The notes beneath the pieces are model-generated. The model had not been told where the DNA came from, searched no databases, and was given only the letters and a program-made list of their open reading frames with translations. A program made the translations under genes and the position numbers. Shown here one piece after another: positions 23,584 to 31,326 of a stretch of DNA of 64,000 nucleotides. Origin of the DNA: Citrobacter freundii (GTDB lineage: Bacteria > Pseudomonadota > Gammaproteobacteria > Enterobacterales > Enterobacteriaceae); assembly GCF_029717145.1 (NCBI RefSeq), contig NZ_CP099222.1:1116001-1180000 (forward strand), given 5' to 3'. The number at the start of each line of letters is the position of its first letter. Position 1 is the first letter of the stretch.

Positions 23584-24684
23584 ATGACAACAATCATTAC
23601 ACCAGAAATTAAAAGCGAAAAAATCCATTTGCGGATTACTCCATCTCAAAAAGAAAACTGGAGGGCTTTAGCTGAAGCTCAAGGTGTTAGTTTAGCCGCA
23701 TGGATTGAGAATAAGATATCGATGGCATTAGCATCGAATAACGATACTTTCGTGAAAGAAAAATATAAACTTGTTTCTCTTTTCTCTGGCTGCGGTGGTA
23801 TGGATTTAGGATTTTGTGGAGGATTTTCTTTTTTAAATGAAGAATATAAGAAAACAAAATTCGAGATCACTTGGGCTAATGAATTCAACCCCAATGCAGT
23901 AAAAACATACAAGAAAAATTTTTCTCATAATATTATTGAAGGTGATATTTGGGAGCTTATAGATTTAGTTCCCACTGAGTGTGATGTTTTAATAGGAGGA
24001 TTTCCGTGCCAAGATATATCCATAAATGGTAAAAGAGCTGGAGTTGACGGAAAGCGTAGTGGTTTATATCTTGCTATGGTAGAGGCTGTTAAACGATCTA
24101 GACCAAAGATTTTTATTGCCGAAAATGTTAAAGGGCTTCTTATGAAATATAATGAAGAGTCTTTAGCCCGCGTTATAAATGATTTTAGTGAGTTAGGTTA
24201 TAATGTTAGTTATAAACTTTATAACTCCGCTAATTTTGGCGTGCCTCAAACAAGAGAGCGTGTCTTCATAGTTGGAACTTTACACGGTAATCCTCTTTTT
24301 AAAGAGCCGGTTGATATATTGCATAAAAATGAATGGCTTACTTGCTATGATGCAATTCATGATTTAGAGAAGTGTGATGAGGATCGTATCCGTAATCACA
24401 TTTGGAGTAAGGCAAAAAAAAGCCCAGACCAAGGAAGCAGGCGCTTAAAAGAAGATAAGCCATCTCAAACTATAAGGGCTGAATGTCATGGTAATATTCA
24501 GTTCCATTATAAACTAGATCGACGTATCTCCATGAGAGAGGCTGCGCGTCTTCAGTCCTTCCCAGATAATTTTGTATTTGAGTCAAACTTGAGAGAAACT
24601 GAGAGACAGGTTGGAAATGCCGTTCCTCCAGTTTTGGCTTGGCATTTAGCTCAAGCGGTTCAGGAATATTTAGATAAACTATGA
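23584..24684 (+). CDS. DNA (cytosine-5) methyltransferase with RHH-like N-terminal domain
   Basis: A 366-aa m5C methylase of a type II R-M system. Motifs are LFSGCGGMDLGF (66-77, motif I), GGFPCQDIS (138-146, catalytic C142), ENV (180-182, motif VI), VPQTRERVFIVG (220-231, VIII) and RQVGNAVPPVLA near the end (X). The first 50 residues (IHLRITPSQKENWRALAEAQGVSLAAWIENKI) resemble a ribbon-helix-helix DNA-binding unit. In M.SsoII/M.EcoRII-type enzymes an N-terminal extension represses the methylase promoter, so autoregulation is plausible here. It is convergent with the nuclease gene. Target sequence not determined. Confidence 0.92.
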   Translation: MTTIITPEIKSEKIHLRITPSQKENWRALAEAQGVSLAAWIENKISMALASNNDTFVKEKYKLVSLFSGCGGMDLGFCGGFSFLNEEYKKTKFEITWANEFNPNAVKTYKKNFSHNIIEGDIWELIDLVPTECDVLIGGFPCQDISINGKRAGVDGKRSGLYLAMVEAVKRSRPKIFIAENVKGLLMKYNEESLARVINDFSELGYNVSYKLYNSANFGVPQTRERVFIVGTLHGNPLFKEPVDILHKNEWLTCYDAIHDLEKCDEDRIRNHIWSKAKKSPDQGSRRLKEDKPSQTIRAECHGNIQFHYKLDRRISMREAARLQSFPDNFVFESNLRETERQVGNAVPPVLAWHLAQAVQEYLDKL

Positions 24685-24693
24685 TTTTTATGA

Positions 24694-24734
24694 ATACTAC
24701 CATAATTAAAAGCTAACGTTAGTTATGGTAGTAT
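24694..24734. terminator. Bidirectional terminator between methylase and endonuclease genes
   Basis: A perfect 12-bp stem, ATACTACCATAA (24694-24705) with TTATGGTAGTAT (24723-24734), lies in the 58-bp space between two convergent genes, with T-rich sequence on the plus side. Confidence 0.75.
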
Positions 24735-24742
24735 CCTATTTT

Positions 24743-25750
24743 TCACTTTTTGATAGTAGAAAATAATATCTTTGATGGTGTCCAATCTACAGCGTAAGTG
24801 TCAGCTTTTTTTAACCAATAATTAACTCTTTCTTCTCTGGGTATATTTAATCCCCAATACTCTTCAAATAGGGCATCTTCTAATTCATTAAACGCACAAA
24901 GCATTTCTTCTTCTATATCTAACAATGCCCTTTCAATATAATTACCGCCTCTGGTTTGTGATGCTCGCATAGCAACACTTCCAGCAGAAAATAAATCTCT
25001 AGCTTGATTACATAAAATGCCATAGTACGTGAGAAGAAACATAGTCACGTCATCATACTTTCCTGATGCCCGACTAGACTTCACTATTTGAGGACAGAGG
25101 ACGGCTGATTCAGCACGATACTTTCTCTTTTCTGGTTGAGATAGTTTTGTATATAACCTAACCTCTAAAGGAAGAGTCCTTTCGTCTGGTTGATCGTCAA
25201 TCCACCAAAGTCTTTCACCGGGTTTAAGTCTGTTTTTAGCATATTTTCTGATGAAGGGCATCTTTTCTTCAGGACTAAGAATCCTAAAGTCGTTATAACT
25301 AATTTTTAGTTTTTTAAATAATGGCTCTTTAGCATTGATTTCTACTTCGAATCTTGGAACATGTGATGTTCTTACATGCATGATACATTCTTCATAACGC
25401 CCCCATTTAGTTTCAGGTACGCCCCCCGTTTTGCCAAACAACAGATATACGTAATCAACGCCTTGTTTACGGCTCCCTTCAAAGACGCTGTTAGCTATGG
25501 ATCTCCATGTATTATTATCTGAATATTTAACTTCAACACCGTAATTTCCAATGATGATATCAGGGAATTCTTGAGCTGGAGGACTCATGTCTACAGACAA
25601 ACCCATATCATCTAATATTTCACCTAAAACCTCTCTAACTCGTTGCTCGAATCTCTTTGAGTTATGATATTCATTTGATGAGGTCAGGTCATGAGAGAGC
25701 TTTTCTGTAGCTTTTGTTAGCAAGGTTTCAAAAAGATTGCGCTCGATCAT
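24743..25750 (-). CDS. Type II restriction endonuclease, PD-(D/E)XK
   Basis: A 335-aa protein with a canonical nuclease core: P63-D64 (EFPDIIIG) then G-V-E73-V-K75, the PD-(D/E)XK metal-binding site, preceded by helical E35/E40 candidates. It is convergent with and adjacent to a cytosine-5 methylase, so it is read as the cognate restriction enzyme. I do not recognise the subfamily and cannot state the recognition site. No separate controller gene is seen between the two genes. The ATG at 25750 faces the promoter region of the AlpA-like gene. Confidence 0.85.
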   Translation of the reverse strand: MIERNLFETLLTKATEKLSHDLTSSNEYHNSKRFEQRVREVLGEILDDMGLSVDMSPPAQEFPDIIIGNYGVEVKYSDNNTWRSIANSVFEGSRKQGVDYVYLLFGKTGGVPETKWGRYEECIMHVRTSHVPRFEVEINAKEPLFKKLKISYNDFRILSPEEKMPFIRKYAKNRLKPGERLWWIDDQPDERTLPLEVRLYTKLSQPEKRKYRAESAVLCPQIVKSSRASGKYDDVTMFLLTYYGILCNQARDLFSAGSVAMRASQTRGGNYIERALLDIEEEMLCAFNELEDALFEEYWGLNIPREERVNYWLKKADTYAVDWTPSKILFSTIKK

Positions 25751-26026
25751 TTTTCATCTAAATCTTCAATGTTTTAGTGTAGGAATAGGTTACAACGATC
25801 TGCACCCTTGTCACAAGGATGAATAAATTGATAAAAATCAATAAGATATTATTTTAGCTGTGTGGGGTAGTGGGTAGCATTGTCTTGATAAAAGTATGAC
25901 CCGTGTGTGATGAATCAGCAGAATCCAATCTTTTACAAAGAAAAGCACTTTTTGTTAAAAAAAGTGTTGATCGTCATAAGCGATATTCGAATAATAGCTT
26001 CTGTCGAAAAACAACAGGAGAGATAA

Positions 26027-26230
26027 ATGAAAGTAAAAAACAACTTTATACGTCTACAAGAAGTTCTGGAAAGAACAGGATTTTGTAAAGCTTGGATTTA
26101 TCGTTTGATTAGTCGTGACGAATTCCCTTCACCTATAAAAATCGGTGATCGTGCGATTGGGTTCGTAGAAAGTGAAATAGATGCATGGATTGATGAAAAG
26201 ATCTATTTATCAAGAAATAAAGCCGCCTGA
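26027..26230 (+). CDS. AlpA-family regulator of the second island
   Basis: A 67-aa MerR-like helix-turn-helix protein (FIRLQEVLERTGFCKAWIYRLISRDEFPSPIKIGDRAIGFVESEIDAWIDEKI), the classic AlpA/excisionase pattern. It follows AGGAGAGATAA as ribosome-binding site. It is divergent from the endonuclease gene with a 276-bp region between. A role in excision or in regulating the element's integrase is inferred by analogy with CP4-57 AlpA. It differs clearly from the AlpA at 7639, in line with two separate elements. Confidence 0.85.
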   Translation: MKVKNNFIRLQEVLERTGFCKAWIYRLISRDEFPSPIKIGDRAIGFVESEIDAWIDEKIYLSRNKAA

Positions 26231-26353
26231 ATGTTATTAAATGCTTTTTTGATTTACTCCTGATAAGATTACATCATTAAAAGTGAAAATATCTCAAAAT
26301 CGCGTATAGAGCGTTTTAGAGCTACATATGAAAAATATTATTTATTTAAAATG

Positions 26354-26386
26354 AAAGACTGGTTTTTGAACTGGTCTTTTTGTTTT
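26354..26386 (+). terminator. Terminator downstream of the AlpA-like gene
   Basis: AAAGAC (26354-26359) pairs with GTCTTT, the stem continuing through G-U pairs across ACTGGT/ACTGGT, followed by TTTTTGTTTTTT. It lies 124 bp past the AlpA-like stop. Confidence 0.6.
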
Positions 26387-27090
26387 TTATCTAATCGCGT
26401 TTTTAAAATATTTTTGATTTTATCTATTGACTGATATTATATATAGATTTATATAATATAAAGATACAAAATATTAAAAAATCTTCGCCGACTTTTAACT
26501 AATGTTAAATACCACTTCCAGAAGATTTTAATCTTTAATAAAGCAATAACGCTAATCCTGTGTATCGGGTATAAGAATGAAGGTTCCTCAAGTGTTTGGC
26601 AATTCTTATGTTATTGTGGCAGTGCCGGATGACGCGTAGCTGCCAACCTGAATCGCACAATCTAAAAAATTTACAGACGGTAGTATAAGCTCTTTAGTAA
26701 AACGAGAGTTGTTTGAAAGTTTCATGATTTGTGTTTGCGCGGGTCGTGGGGGAAGTATCAGGATGGAAATGTTCTGAATATTTTCAAGGCGCAATGAGCA
26801 TCTCCTATCTCTCTATTTGAGCCTTTTTGGCGTGGGGGGTAGGGGGGGAATGCTTAAAGAAAAACTATTTCCTCCTTCGGAGGAAAACTACTACGGCTGA
26901 AAGCCGCCCCGCTAAAACACAAACCCCAAAACCTTAAAACCAAAAACTTTTAAATTAATTAATTAGTACTACTAGTACAAATTTTTTTAATAAAAATAAA
27001 GATAAAATCCAAGATAAAAAATATAAAAGTAAAGTGCCATTTCATCAAGCACTAATAGAAATATAAGTAATGTCAGATCATGGATAAAAT
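26387..27090. other. AT-rich non-coding region
   Basis: About 700 bp with no credible gene; a 62-codon frame at 26606-26794 lacks any supporting feature. It holds a G-run (GTGGGGGGTAGGGGGGG near 26834), a CCTCCTTCGGAGG hairpin near 26870 and very AT-rich stretches (26935-27050). It could contain a regulatory RNA or an origin, but nothing specific can be shown. Confidence 0.4.
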
Positions 27091-27094
27091 ATAA

Positions 27095-27124
27095 AAGAAG
27101 TCGGATTACGCCAACTTCTTTTGT
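27095..27124 (-). terminator. Terminator after the lipoprotein gene
   Basis: AAGAAGT (27095-27101) pairs with ACTTCTT (27114-27120), with T-rich sequence on both sides. It follows the stop of the 27149-27526 gene in the minus direction. Confidence 0.6.
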
Positions 27125-27148
27125 AGATAAAATGTTATTGGATTTAGA

Positions 27149-27526
27149 TTAATCTAACAACCCGCGAGAAGTTTTACTTGCCGTTTGTCTAAAGGTATAG
27201 CGTTCAACAACATCACCTTTAAACCAGATCTCAAGATCTTTCATGTGCGCTGTGCTGCTGTTTTTTAATAATGCTAATCCCGGTATGTAATTTGAAATCT
27301 GAGATTCACCGGACATAACGGAATACACCCACATTTCTTTACCATCGTTAGTTTCTTTAGTTTGAGGCTCCCCATAAAAACGAAGGATATCTTGTTGAGT
27401 AGTTTGATCCTTGATAATCTTAGAGGCTATACTCTCCTGTGTGTCGTCTTTAATGGATTTGTTTCCATAAACGGTACAACTCGCCAAAGGAAGAATAATA
27501 AATGCTGCCGCAATCAATCTTTTCAT
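27149..27526 (-). CDS. Lipoprotein with BamE/SmpA-like domain
   Basis: A 125-aa protein with a lipoprotein signal (MKRLIAAAFIILPLASC, lipobox LASC, Cys17). The rest resembles the SmpA/OmlA fold: TTQQDILRFYGEPQTKETNDGKEMWVYSVMSG compares with the MTxxQVxxxLGxP...W.Y pattern of BamE. It is unlikely to replace the chromosomal bamE at 52342. Similar lipoproteins occur on plasmids and integrative elements. It is followed by a terminator and lies 36 bp downstream of a gene for a membrane-anchored protein, with which it may form an operon. Confidence 0.7.
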   Translation of the reverse strand: MKRLIAAAFIILPLASCTVYGNKSIKDDTQESIASKIIKDQTTQQDILRFYGEPQTKETNDGKEMWVYSVMSGESQISNYIPGLALLKNSSTAHMKDLEIWFKGDVVERYTFRQTASKTSRGLLD

Positions 27527-27562
27527 ATCAACTCCAAATATAAATAATAAAACACAACAAGG

Positions 27563-28057
27563 TTATAAAACGTATTTATTAAAAATAAGAATCCAGCGAT
27601 CGCAGATCTCCTGATTGGTCGATGATGTTTTGTTTTTCATTGGTAGATTGATTTTCCATGAAGGATTTTTTATATCATCTGTCAGTATAAAAATACCGGA
27701 ACGCTGATTAGCTAACATTTGTTCATTACTGTTAGCTCCAGCGGACTTTATCATAGAGTTTAGATTATTACCTGTGCTATAAATTTTTCCGGCTTCGGAT
27801 AGCGTATAATTTATTTCCCTGATGTTGCCGTATTCGAAAGTGCTATCTTTATCTGCATTGAAAATACGTACTGTGCGTTTTTTAGTATTAATGACTATAC
27901 CGGTGTTTTGGCATTCATATGAGAGAATATCACCATCTAACATCTCTGTGTAGGTATTGAGATGCCTTCTTTTCTTAGGGCCAAAGTAAAAAAACTGGCA
28001 GAGAATCAGGATAAAAATCACTGCCCAAAAAAGAAAAATAATGTTTTCGGTTTTCAT
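27563..28057 (-). CDS. Hypothetical membrane-anchored protein, 164 aa
   Basis: One N-terminal membrane segment (residues 5-25, IIFLFWAVIFILILCQFFYFG) followed by a basic stretch (PKKRRH), so the remaining 135 residues are probably cytoplasmic. The soluble part has a beta-rich look (ILSYECQNTGIVINTKKRTVRIFNADKDSTFEYGNIREINYTLSE), perhaps a PH-like fold. It is codirectional with the lipoprotein gene. I do not recognise the family. Confidence 0.6.
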   Translation of the reverse strand: MKTENIIFLFWAVIFILILCQFFYFGPKKRRHLNTYTEMLDGDILSYECQNTGIVINTKKRTVRIFNADKDSTFEYGNIREINYTLSEAGKIYSTGNNLNSMIKSAGANSNEQMLANQRSGIFILTDDIKNPSWKINLPMKNKTSSTNQEICDRWILIFNKYVL

Positions 28058-28080
28058 AAAATTTCATTCCTCATAGAGCG

Positions 28081-28318
28081 ATAGTTTTTAGCTTAATCAT
28101 GAAGATACCAAGGTGATTTGCCCGGCCTTCCACGCTCCGAGCATACCATGAGGAGGGCTACTCTCAAGCAAAATGATCGTTATTACAGATTGATTATTTA
28201 ATATTGATAGTTTTTAGCGATTAAAATTGGTTTATCGATCGGCGTATCAATTGTTTATATCGATCAATATATAGTTTATGATAGTTAAAAACTATCATTT
28301 TATCGATTTTGATCGATA
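28081..28318. repeat. Cluster of ATAGTTTTTAGC and TATCGATC repeats
   Basis: This lies in the gap 28058-28419. The direct repeat ATAGTTTTTAGC is at 28081-28092 and 28207-28218. TATCGATC is at 28233-28240 and 28258-28265, with inverted relatives at 28301-28318. GATAGTT and AACTATC form a 17-bp palindrome at 28280-28296. Such clustering suggests a protein-binding region, for example an origin or a control site. No gene is seen. Confidence 0.5.
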
Positions 28319-28419
28319 TAAACGATACGACATCAGGTGAAAATAAACCAATACTATCAATTGGTTAAATTAAATATAACGCTGAGTCATTTATTGGTGA
28401 TAAAAAATGAGCAAAATAC

Positions 28420-29730
28420 TTAGCGCTGTATTGGTCGGTTTCTTCTGTTCTCATATGCTTCACGTTCTTCATTAAATCTCTGTTCAGTTAATGATATTGT
28501 TTGTTTAGCTGTATGAAATTTATTTTTAAACTCACTTTTTGACTGTGTTTTGTTATCTTGAGAAAGTTCAGGAACGGCAGTGCCACCCATCAGATAAGCT
28601 TTTTTCTTAGCTGCGGCTTCTTTATTTTCTAAATCCTCTAACTCTTCTTTTTGTGCTTCTGTTAAGTGTAGGTTCTTATCTATTTTCTCATCTATCAAAT
28701 TAATATTTGATGTTGAACCTGTAGCTGCTGCTGAACTGATTTTATTATTATTTCTAGTATCTTTAGACGTAGGGGATTTGATTTCATTATCAGCATTAAG
28801 GTCTGCTTTATCTTCCTTATTGAGTTTAGATTGAAGATATTCGCCAACTCCGCCGTGTTTATTTTGTGGGTTGTTTTCATTGCCTCCCTGTGTAGCATCT
28901 GGTAAAGATGCGGCAGAGGAGGAAGCAGGAGCCAGCGGCGAGGGCTTAAGCTGTTTCTGTTCAATGTGGTTAAGTGCTTTTGCCTCTTGTGATACTTTCA
29001 CTTCTTGTAGCACGTCAAATCTTGCTTGTCGCTCTGGATTGCGGCTATGGCCTCTATGGATAGTCGGCGGTCTGTCTAAGCTGATAGTCTGCGCCTCTTG
29101 CTCAGCCGTTCTGAGAGGAGGGAGGATAGCGTCAAGCTCTGTTTTTTGTTCTTTCAGTGAACGATGATCAATACGCGCATCGATACCAGCCTTTTGCATG
29201 TGCTCGTTCGCTGTGTCTGCCCAGCTCTTGCGCCATTCTTGTAGCTGCTCTTTGCTGTTCCATTCTCTGACCTTTTGCCCGAACCCTGCACCGTCCGGAG
29301 TAAGGCGGCGAGTAGTTAGCATTACGTGAAAATGTGGGTTGTCGCTATCGAGCTTGTGAAATGCTATATCTGCAATCATTCCATTTTTTACAAAGTTCTC
29401 ATTACAGAAATCTATTGCTAACGCCTTTTTTTGTTCGTCTGTCATTTCTATGGGAAGCGCAATATTAAACTCGCGAGCTAATTGCGCATCTTTTCTTTTT
29501 TCATTTTTTTCTATCGTGTTCCACAAATATTCAGGTTTCAAAAATCTTTGATCTGCTCCTTGTGGTATTAATATCACACTATCCGAAATACCTTTCTTTT
29601 TGCTGTAGTCGTGGATCTCTCCGGTATGTTCATCTGTTAACTTTTCACCGTGGCGATATGCTGCCGCAGCTACGCTACTATGTCCCTTTGAGCGGCTTAT
29701 TGTTTGGGCGCTCATATGAAATATTGCCAT
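28420..29730 (-). CDS. mobA: MobQ-type relaxase, MobA/MobL family
   Basis: A 436-aa protein, start MAIFHMSAQTISRSKGHSSVAAAAYR at 29730. The N-terminal MobA/MobL relaxase domain shows the conserved start (SAQ.ISRSKG.S.VAAAAYR.G), an acidic-aromatic HDYSKK and the metal-binding HKLDSDNPHFHVMLTTR, the histidine triad of the family. The C-terminal half is low-complexity and lacks an evident primase domain, unlike RSF1010 MobA. It would nick the oriT that lies 150 bp upstream (29861-29904) to start mobilization by a helper conjugation system. No type IV secretion genes are present in the element. Confidence 0.9.
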   Translation of the reverse strand: MAIFHMSAQTISRSKGHSSVAAAAYRHGEKLTDEHTGEIHDYSKKKGISDSVILIPQGADQRFLKPEYLWNTIEKNEKRKDAQLAREFNIALPIEMTDEQKKALAIDFCNENFVKNGMIADIAFHKLDSDNPHFHVMLTTRRLTPDGAGFGQKVREWNSKEQLQEWRKSWADTANEHMQKAGIDARIDHRSLKEQKTELDAILPPLRTAEQEAQTISLDRPPTIHRGHSRNPERQARFDVLQEVKVSQEAKALNHIEQKQLKPSPLAPASSSAASLPDATQGGNENNPQNKHGGVGEYLQSKLNKEDKADLNADNEIKSPTSKDTRNNNKISSAAATGSTSNINLIDEKIDKNLHLTEAQKEELEDLENKEAAAKKKAYLMGGTAVPELSQDNKTQSKSEFKNKFHTAKQTISLTEQRFNEEREAYENRRNRPIQR

Positions 29731-29860
29731 TGTTTTTATCCCCTGATATTGAAAGCACATATATAAAAAATAAGTAAAACTATTTTTGCATTATCAAAAA
29801 TCAATAATGTAATATGAGCATAAAGCGAGTATTCATTGTTATTTTTTGATTGCAGTAAAT

Positions 29861-29904
29861 CCCCATTTATGGGGCGCACACATTCGAAGAATGTATAAGT
29901 GCGC
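29861..29904 (+). other. oriT: oriT with RSF1010-like nic region
   Basis: An inverted repeat ACATTC-GAA-GAATGT (29880-29894) is followed after one base by TAAGTGCGC (29896-29904). RSF1010 has the same plan: an inverted repeat with a GAA loop, then TAAGTGCG cut before CCCT. The predicted nick is therefore between 29903 and 29904. A further hairpin CCCCAT-TT-ATGGGG is at 29861-29874. The site is directly upstream of the MobQ relaxase gene. The match is by recall of the RSF1010 sequence. Confidence 0.8.
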
Positions 29905-30068
29905 TATTGTAGTTTTTAGCAAAACTAAAATAGCCGCTGCACGTAAACCTTTTATCTATAAAATCGCGCTCTGGAAATTAAAATACACATATCGCGCTTT
30001 ACTTAAACAAATAAATATATTACTTAAATATATATAACACAAAAACTTAAAAATAAAAGAGGTAGAAT

Positions 30069-30254
30069 ATGAATGATTTTGATAAAAAAATAGAAGTGGC
30101 AGCGTCTGAACTTGTTAGATTGATTATTAAAAAACTACAAGATGAAAATACGGATGTTATATGTAGAACGAGCTTATTTATAACTTACAACTTTTTTTCT
30201 CATGAAAGCGATTTTATTGTTGTTTATGACACGTTAGGGGGAGAACTGGAATGA
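30069..30254 (+). CDS. Hypothetical small protein, 61 aa
   Basis: First gene of a six-gene run read rightward from oriT. It has a good ribosome-binding site (AGAGGTAGAAT before the ATG) and its stop overlaps the next start (ATGA), both signs of a real gene. The protein is soluble with no known motif. It probably belongs to the mobilization or maintenance functions of the element, by position only. Confidence 0.6.
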   Translation: MNDFDKKIEVAASELVRLIIKKLQDENTDVICRTSLFITYNFFSHESDFIVVYDTLGGELE

Positions 30255-30580
30255 TTGGAAATTATAACAATGATTACGACTATGATGATAATGAGTATTT
30301 AAATGATGACACTATAGAAATCCCTTTGAGCTGTGAAGATGACGAATATAGAGAGGGTTATTTAAGAGAACAAGAACAAGAACAAGAACAAGAACAAAAA
30401 TCCGTTTTACAGAAAATGATTGAGTATAAAAATGAAAATACGTTTTTGGGTCATTTATACGAAATGTCCGGCGTTTTTGGGTTTACTGTTGTTTTATTAT
30501 TGGGGTTTATCCTGACTTTGCCTATTTTATTTATAAGTGGTGCTATTGCGTTTTTTATTACATTGAAAGAGAGGTTTTAA
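30251..30580 (+). CDS. Hypothetical membrane protein with Glu-Gln repeat, 109 aa
   Basis: Acidic N-terminal half (NNDYDYDDNEYLNDDTIEIPLSCEDDEY), then a run of alternating E and Q encoded by five GAACAA hexamers, then a long hydrophobic segment (about residues 77-105, FGFTVVLLLGFILTLPILFISGAIAFFI). It is translationally coupled to the preceding gene. It may be a membrane-bound accessory mobilization protein, but nothing specific is recognised. Confidence 0.6.
   Translation: MIGNYNNDYDYDDNEYLNDDTIEIPLSCEDDEYREGYLREQEQEQEQEQKSVLQKMIEYKNENTFLGHLYEMSGVFGFTVVLLLGFILTLPILFISGAIAFFITLKERF
30368..30397 (+). repeat. Tandem hexamer repeat (GAACAA)5
   Basis: Five perfect GAACAA copies inside the gene at 30251, coding for E-Q pairs. 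Gain or loss of a unit keeps the frame, so only the length of the linker would vary. Confidence 0.85.
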
Positions 30581-30581
30581 C

Positions 30582-30923
30582 ATGGCGTTTAATATAGAAA
30601 AATATAATAAAGTAAAAAAAGAGCTTGAGCAAAAAGCAAACTTACTAAACAGGATGGAGCAAGAAATGAAAGCTGAAAAAAGGAAAGAAGATGCAGCGCG
30701 TAAAATAAAAGTCGGCGCTGAACTAATAAGAATAGTTAGAGAGAATAATATTGAAACTTTAGATTTTGCGAATGACATTTCTTTATTGGTGGGTGCTTTA
30801 ACTAATAATCTAATATTAAAAAGAATACACGATCAACGTGAGTTTTTAAAAGTAGAAGGCGATAAGAGACTTAACGAATGGAAGCTAAAAAACAATAAAA
30901 AAAGGAGCAAGGCGGATGAATAA
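30582..30923 (+). CDS. Possible TraD/MobC-like mobilization accessory protein, 113 aa
   Basis: Helical and basic, with an N-terminal coiled coil (KVKKELEQKANLLNRMEQEMKAEKRKEDAARKI). It continues as ARKIKVGAELIRIVRENNIETLDFANDISLLVGAL, which recalls the RKIxLGxLVxKA...LLGAL pattern of the TraD/MobC proteins encoded near MobQ relaxases. It follows GAGAGGTTTTAAC as ribosome-binding site. The family match is weak and from memory; position next to oriT and mobA supports a role in relaxosome formation. Confidence 0.5.
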   Translation: MAFNIEKYNKVKKELEQKANLLNRMEQEMKAEKRKEDAARKIKVGAELIRIVRENNIETLDFANDISLLVGALTNNLILKRIHDQREFLKVEGDKRLNEWKLKNNKKRSKADE

Positions 30924-31326
30924 CATAAGACCTAACCCTAACCCTCAACGAGAGGGAACGGCGGACATGATGAACCGCCTGAACTTCTATGATACGTCTT
31001 TTGCTTGTTTGCATTTTCTAATGATAGATTTTGATAATGACATGCAAGAAATGAAAAGAAAAAAAGATTTTCACCCGCTCCAGCTTTTAAACAAGCACGA
31101 TAGAGCAAGTTTAGATTTAGAAATATTAAATATTATTAGAATATCACTTGCTAGCAAAATGTTAGATATTAAAAGTGAAGAACTATTGAATGCTGATTTA
31201 TATTTTCACAAAAAGGATGAGTTGGATATTTGCGAAGATGCAAGAATAATAGCTTATGTATTTAGAGACTTTGTAAAACAAAGAATAGAAACAGCGATTA
31301 AAACTATTGAGGAGAAAAGTATATGA
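30916..31326 (+). CDS. Hypothetical protein, 136 aa
   Basis: Starts inside the preceding gene (8-bp overlap) after AAAGGAGCAAGGCGG, a strong ribosome-binding site, and its end overlaps the next start. The protein is soluble and helical, with no signal or membrane segment (MNRLNFYDTSFACLHFLMIDFDNDMQEMKRKKDF). No family recognised. The coupled arrangement argues it is a real member of the operon. Confidence 0.6.
   Translation: MNNIRPNPNPQREGTADMMNRLNFYDTSFACLHFLMIDFDNDMQEMKRKKDFHPLQLLNKHDRASLDLEILNIIRISLASKMLDIKSEELLNADLYFHKKDELDICEDARIIAYVFRDFVKQRIETAIKTIEEKSI

Noticed and set aside
24743..25750. Assignment of the R-M pair to the SsoII/Ecl18kI (CCNGG) group
   Set aside because: The methylase N-terminal extension recalls that group, but the endonuclease is longer and has a plain PD-(D/E)XK core, so no specificity is claimed.
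25903..26088. 61-codon frame ahead of the AlpA-like gene
   Set aside because: It overlaps the better supported AlpA-like gene in another frame and has no features of its own.
26313..26324. GTTTTAGAGCTA, identical to the start of type II CRISPR repeats
   Set aside because: It occurs once, with no second copy, spacer spacing or cas gene nearby, so it is a chance match.
26606..26794. 62-codon leftward frame in the non-coding gap
   Set aside because: No start signal, motif or neighbour supports it.
29846..30037. 63-codon open frame running rightward through oriT
   Set aside because: It covers the oriT hairpins and nic box and has no protein features. The open frame is explained by the AT-rich sequence after oriT.
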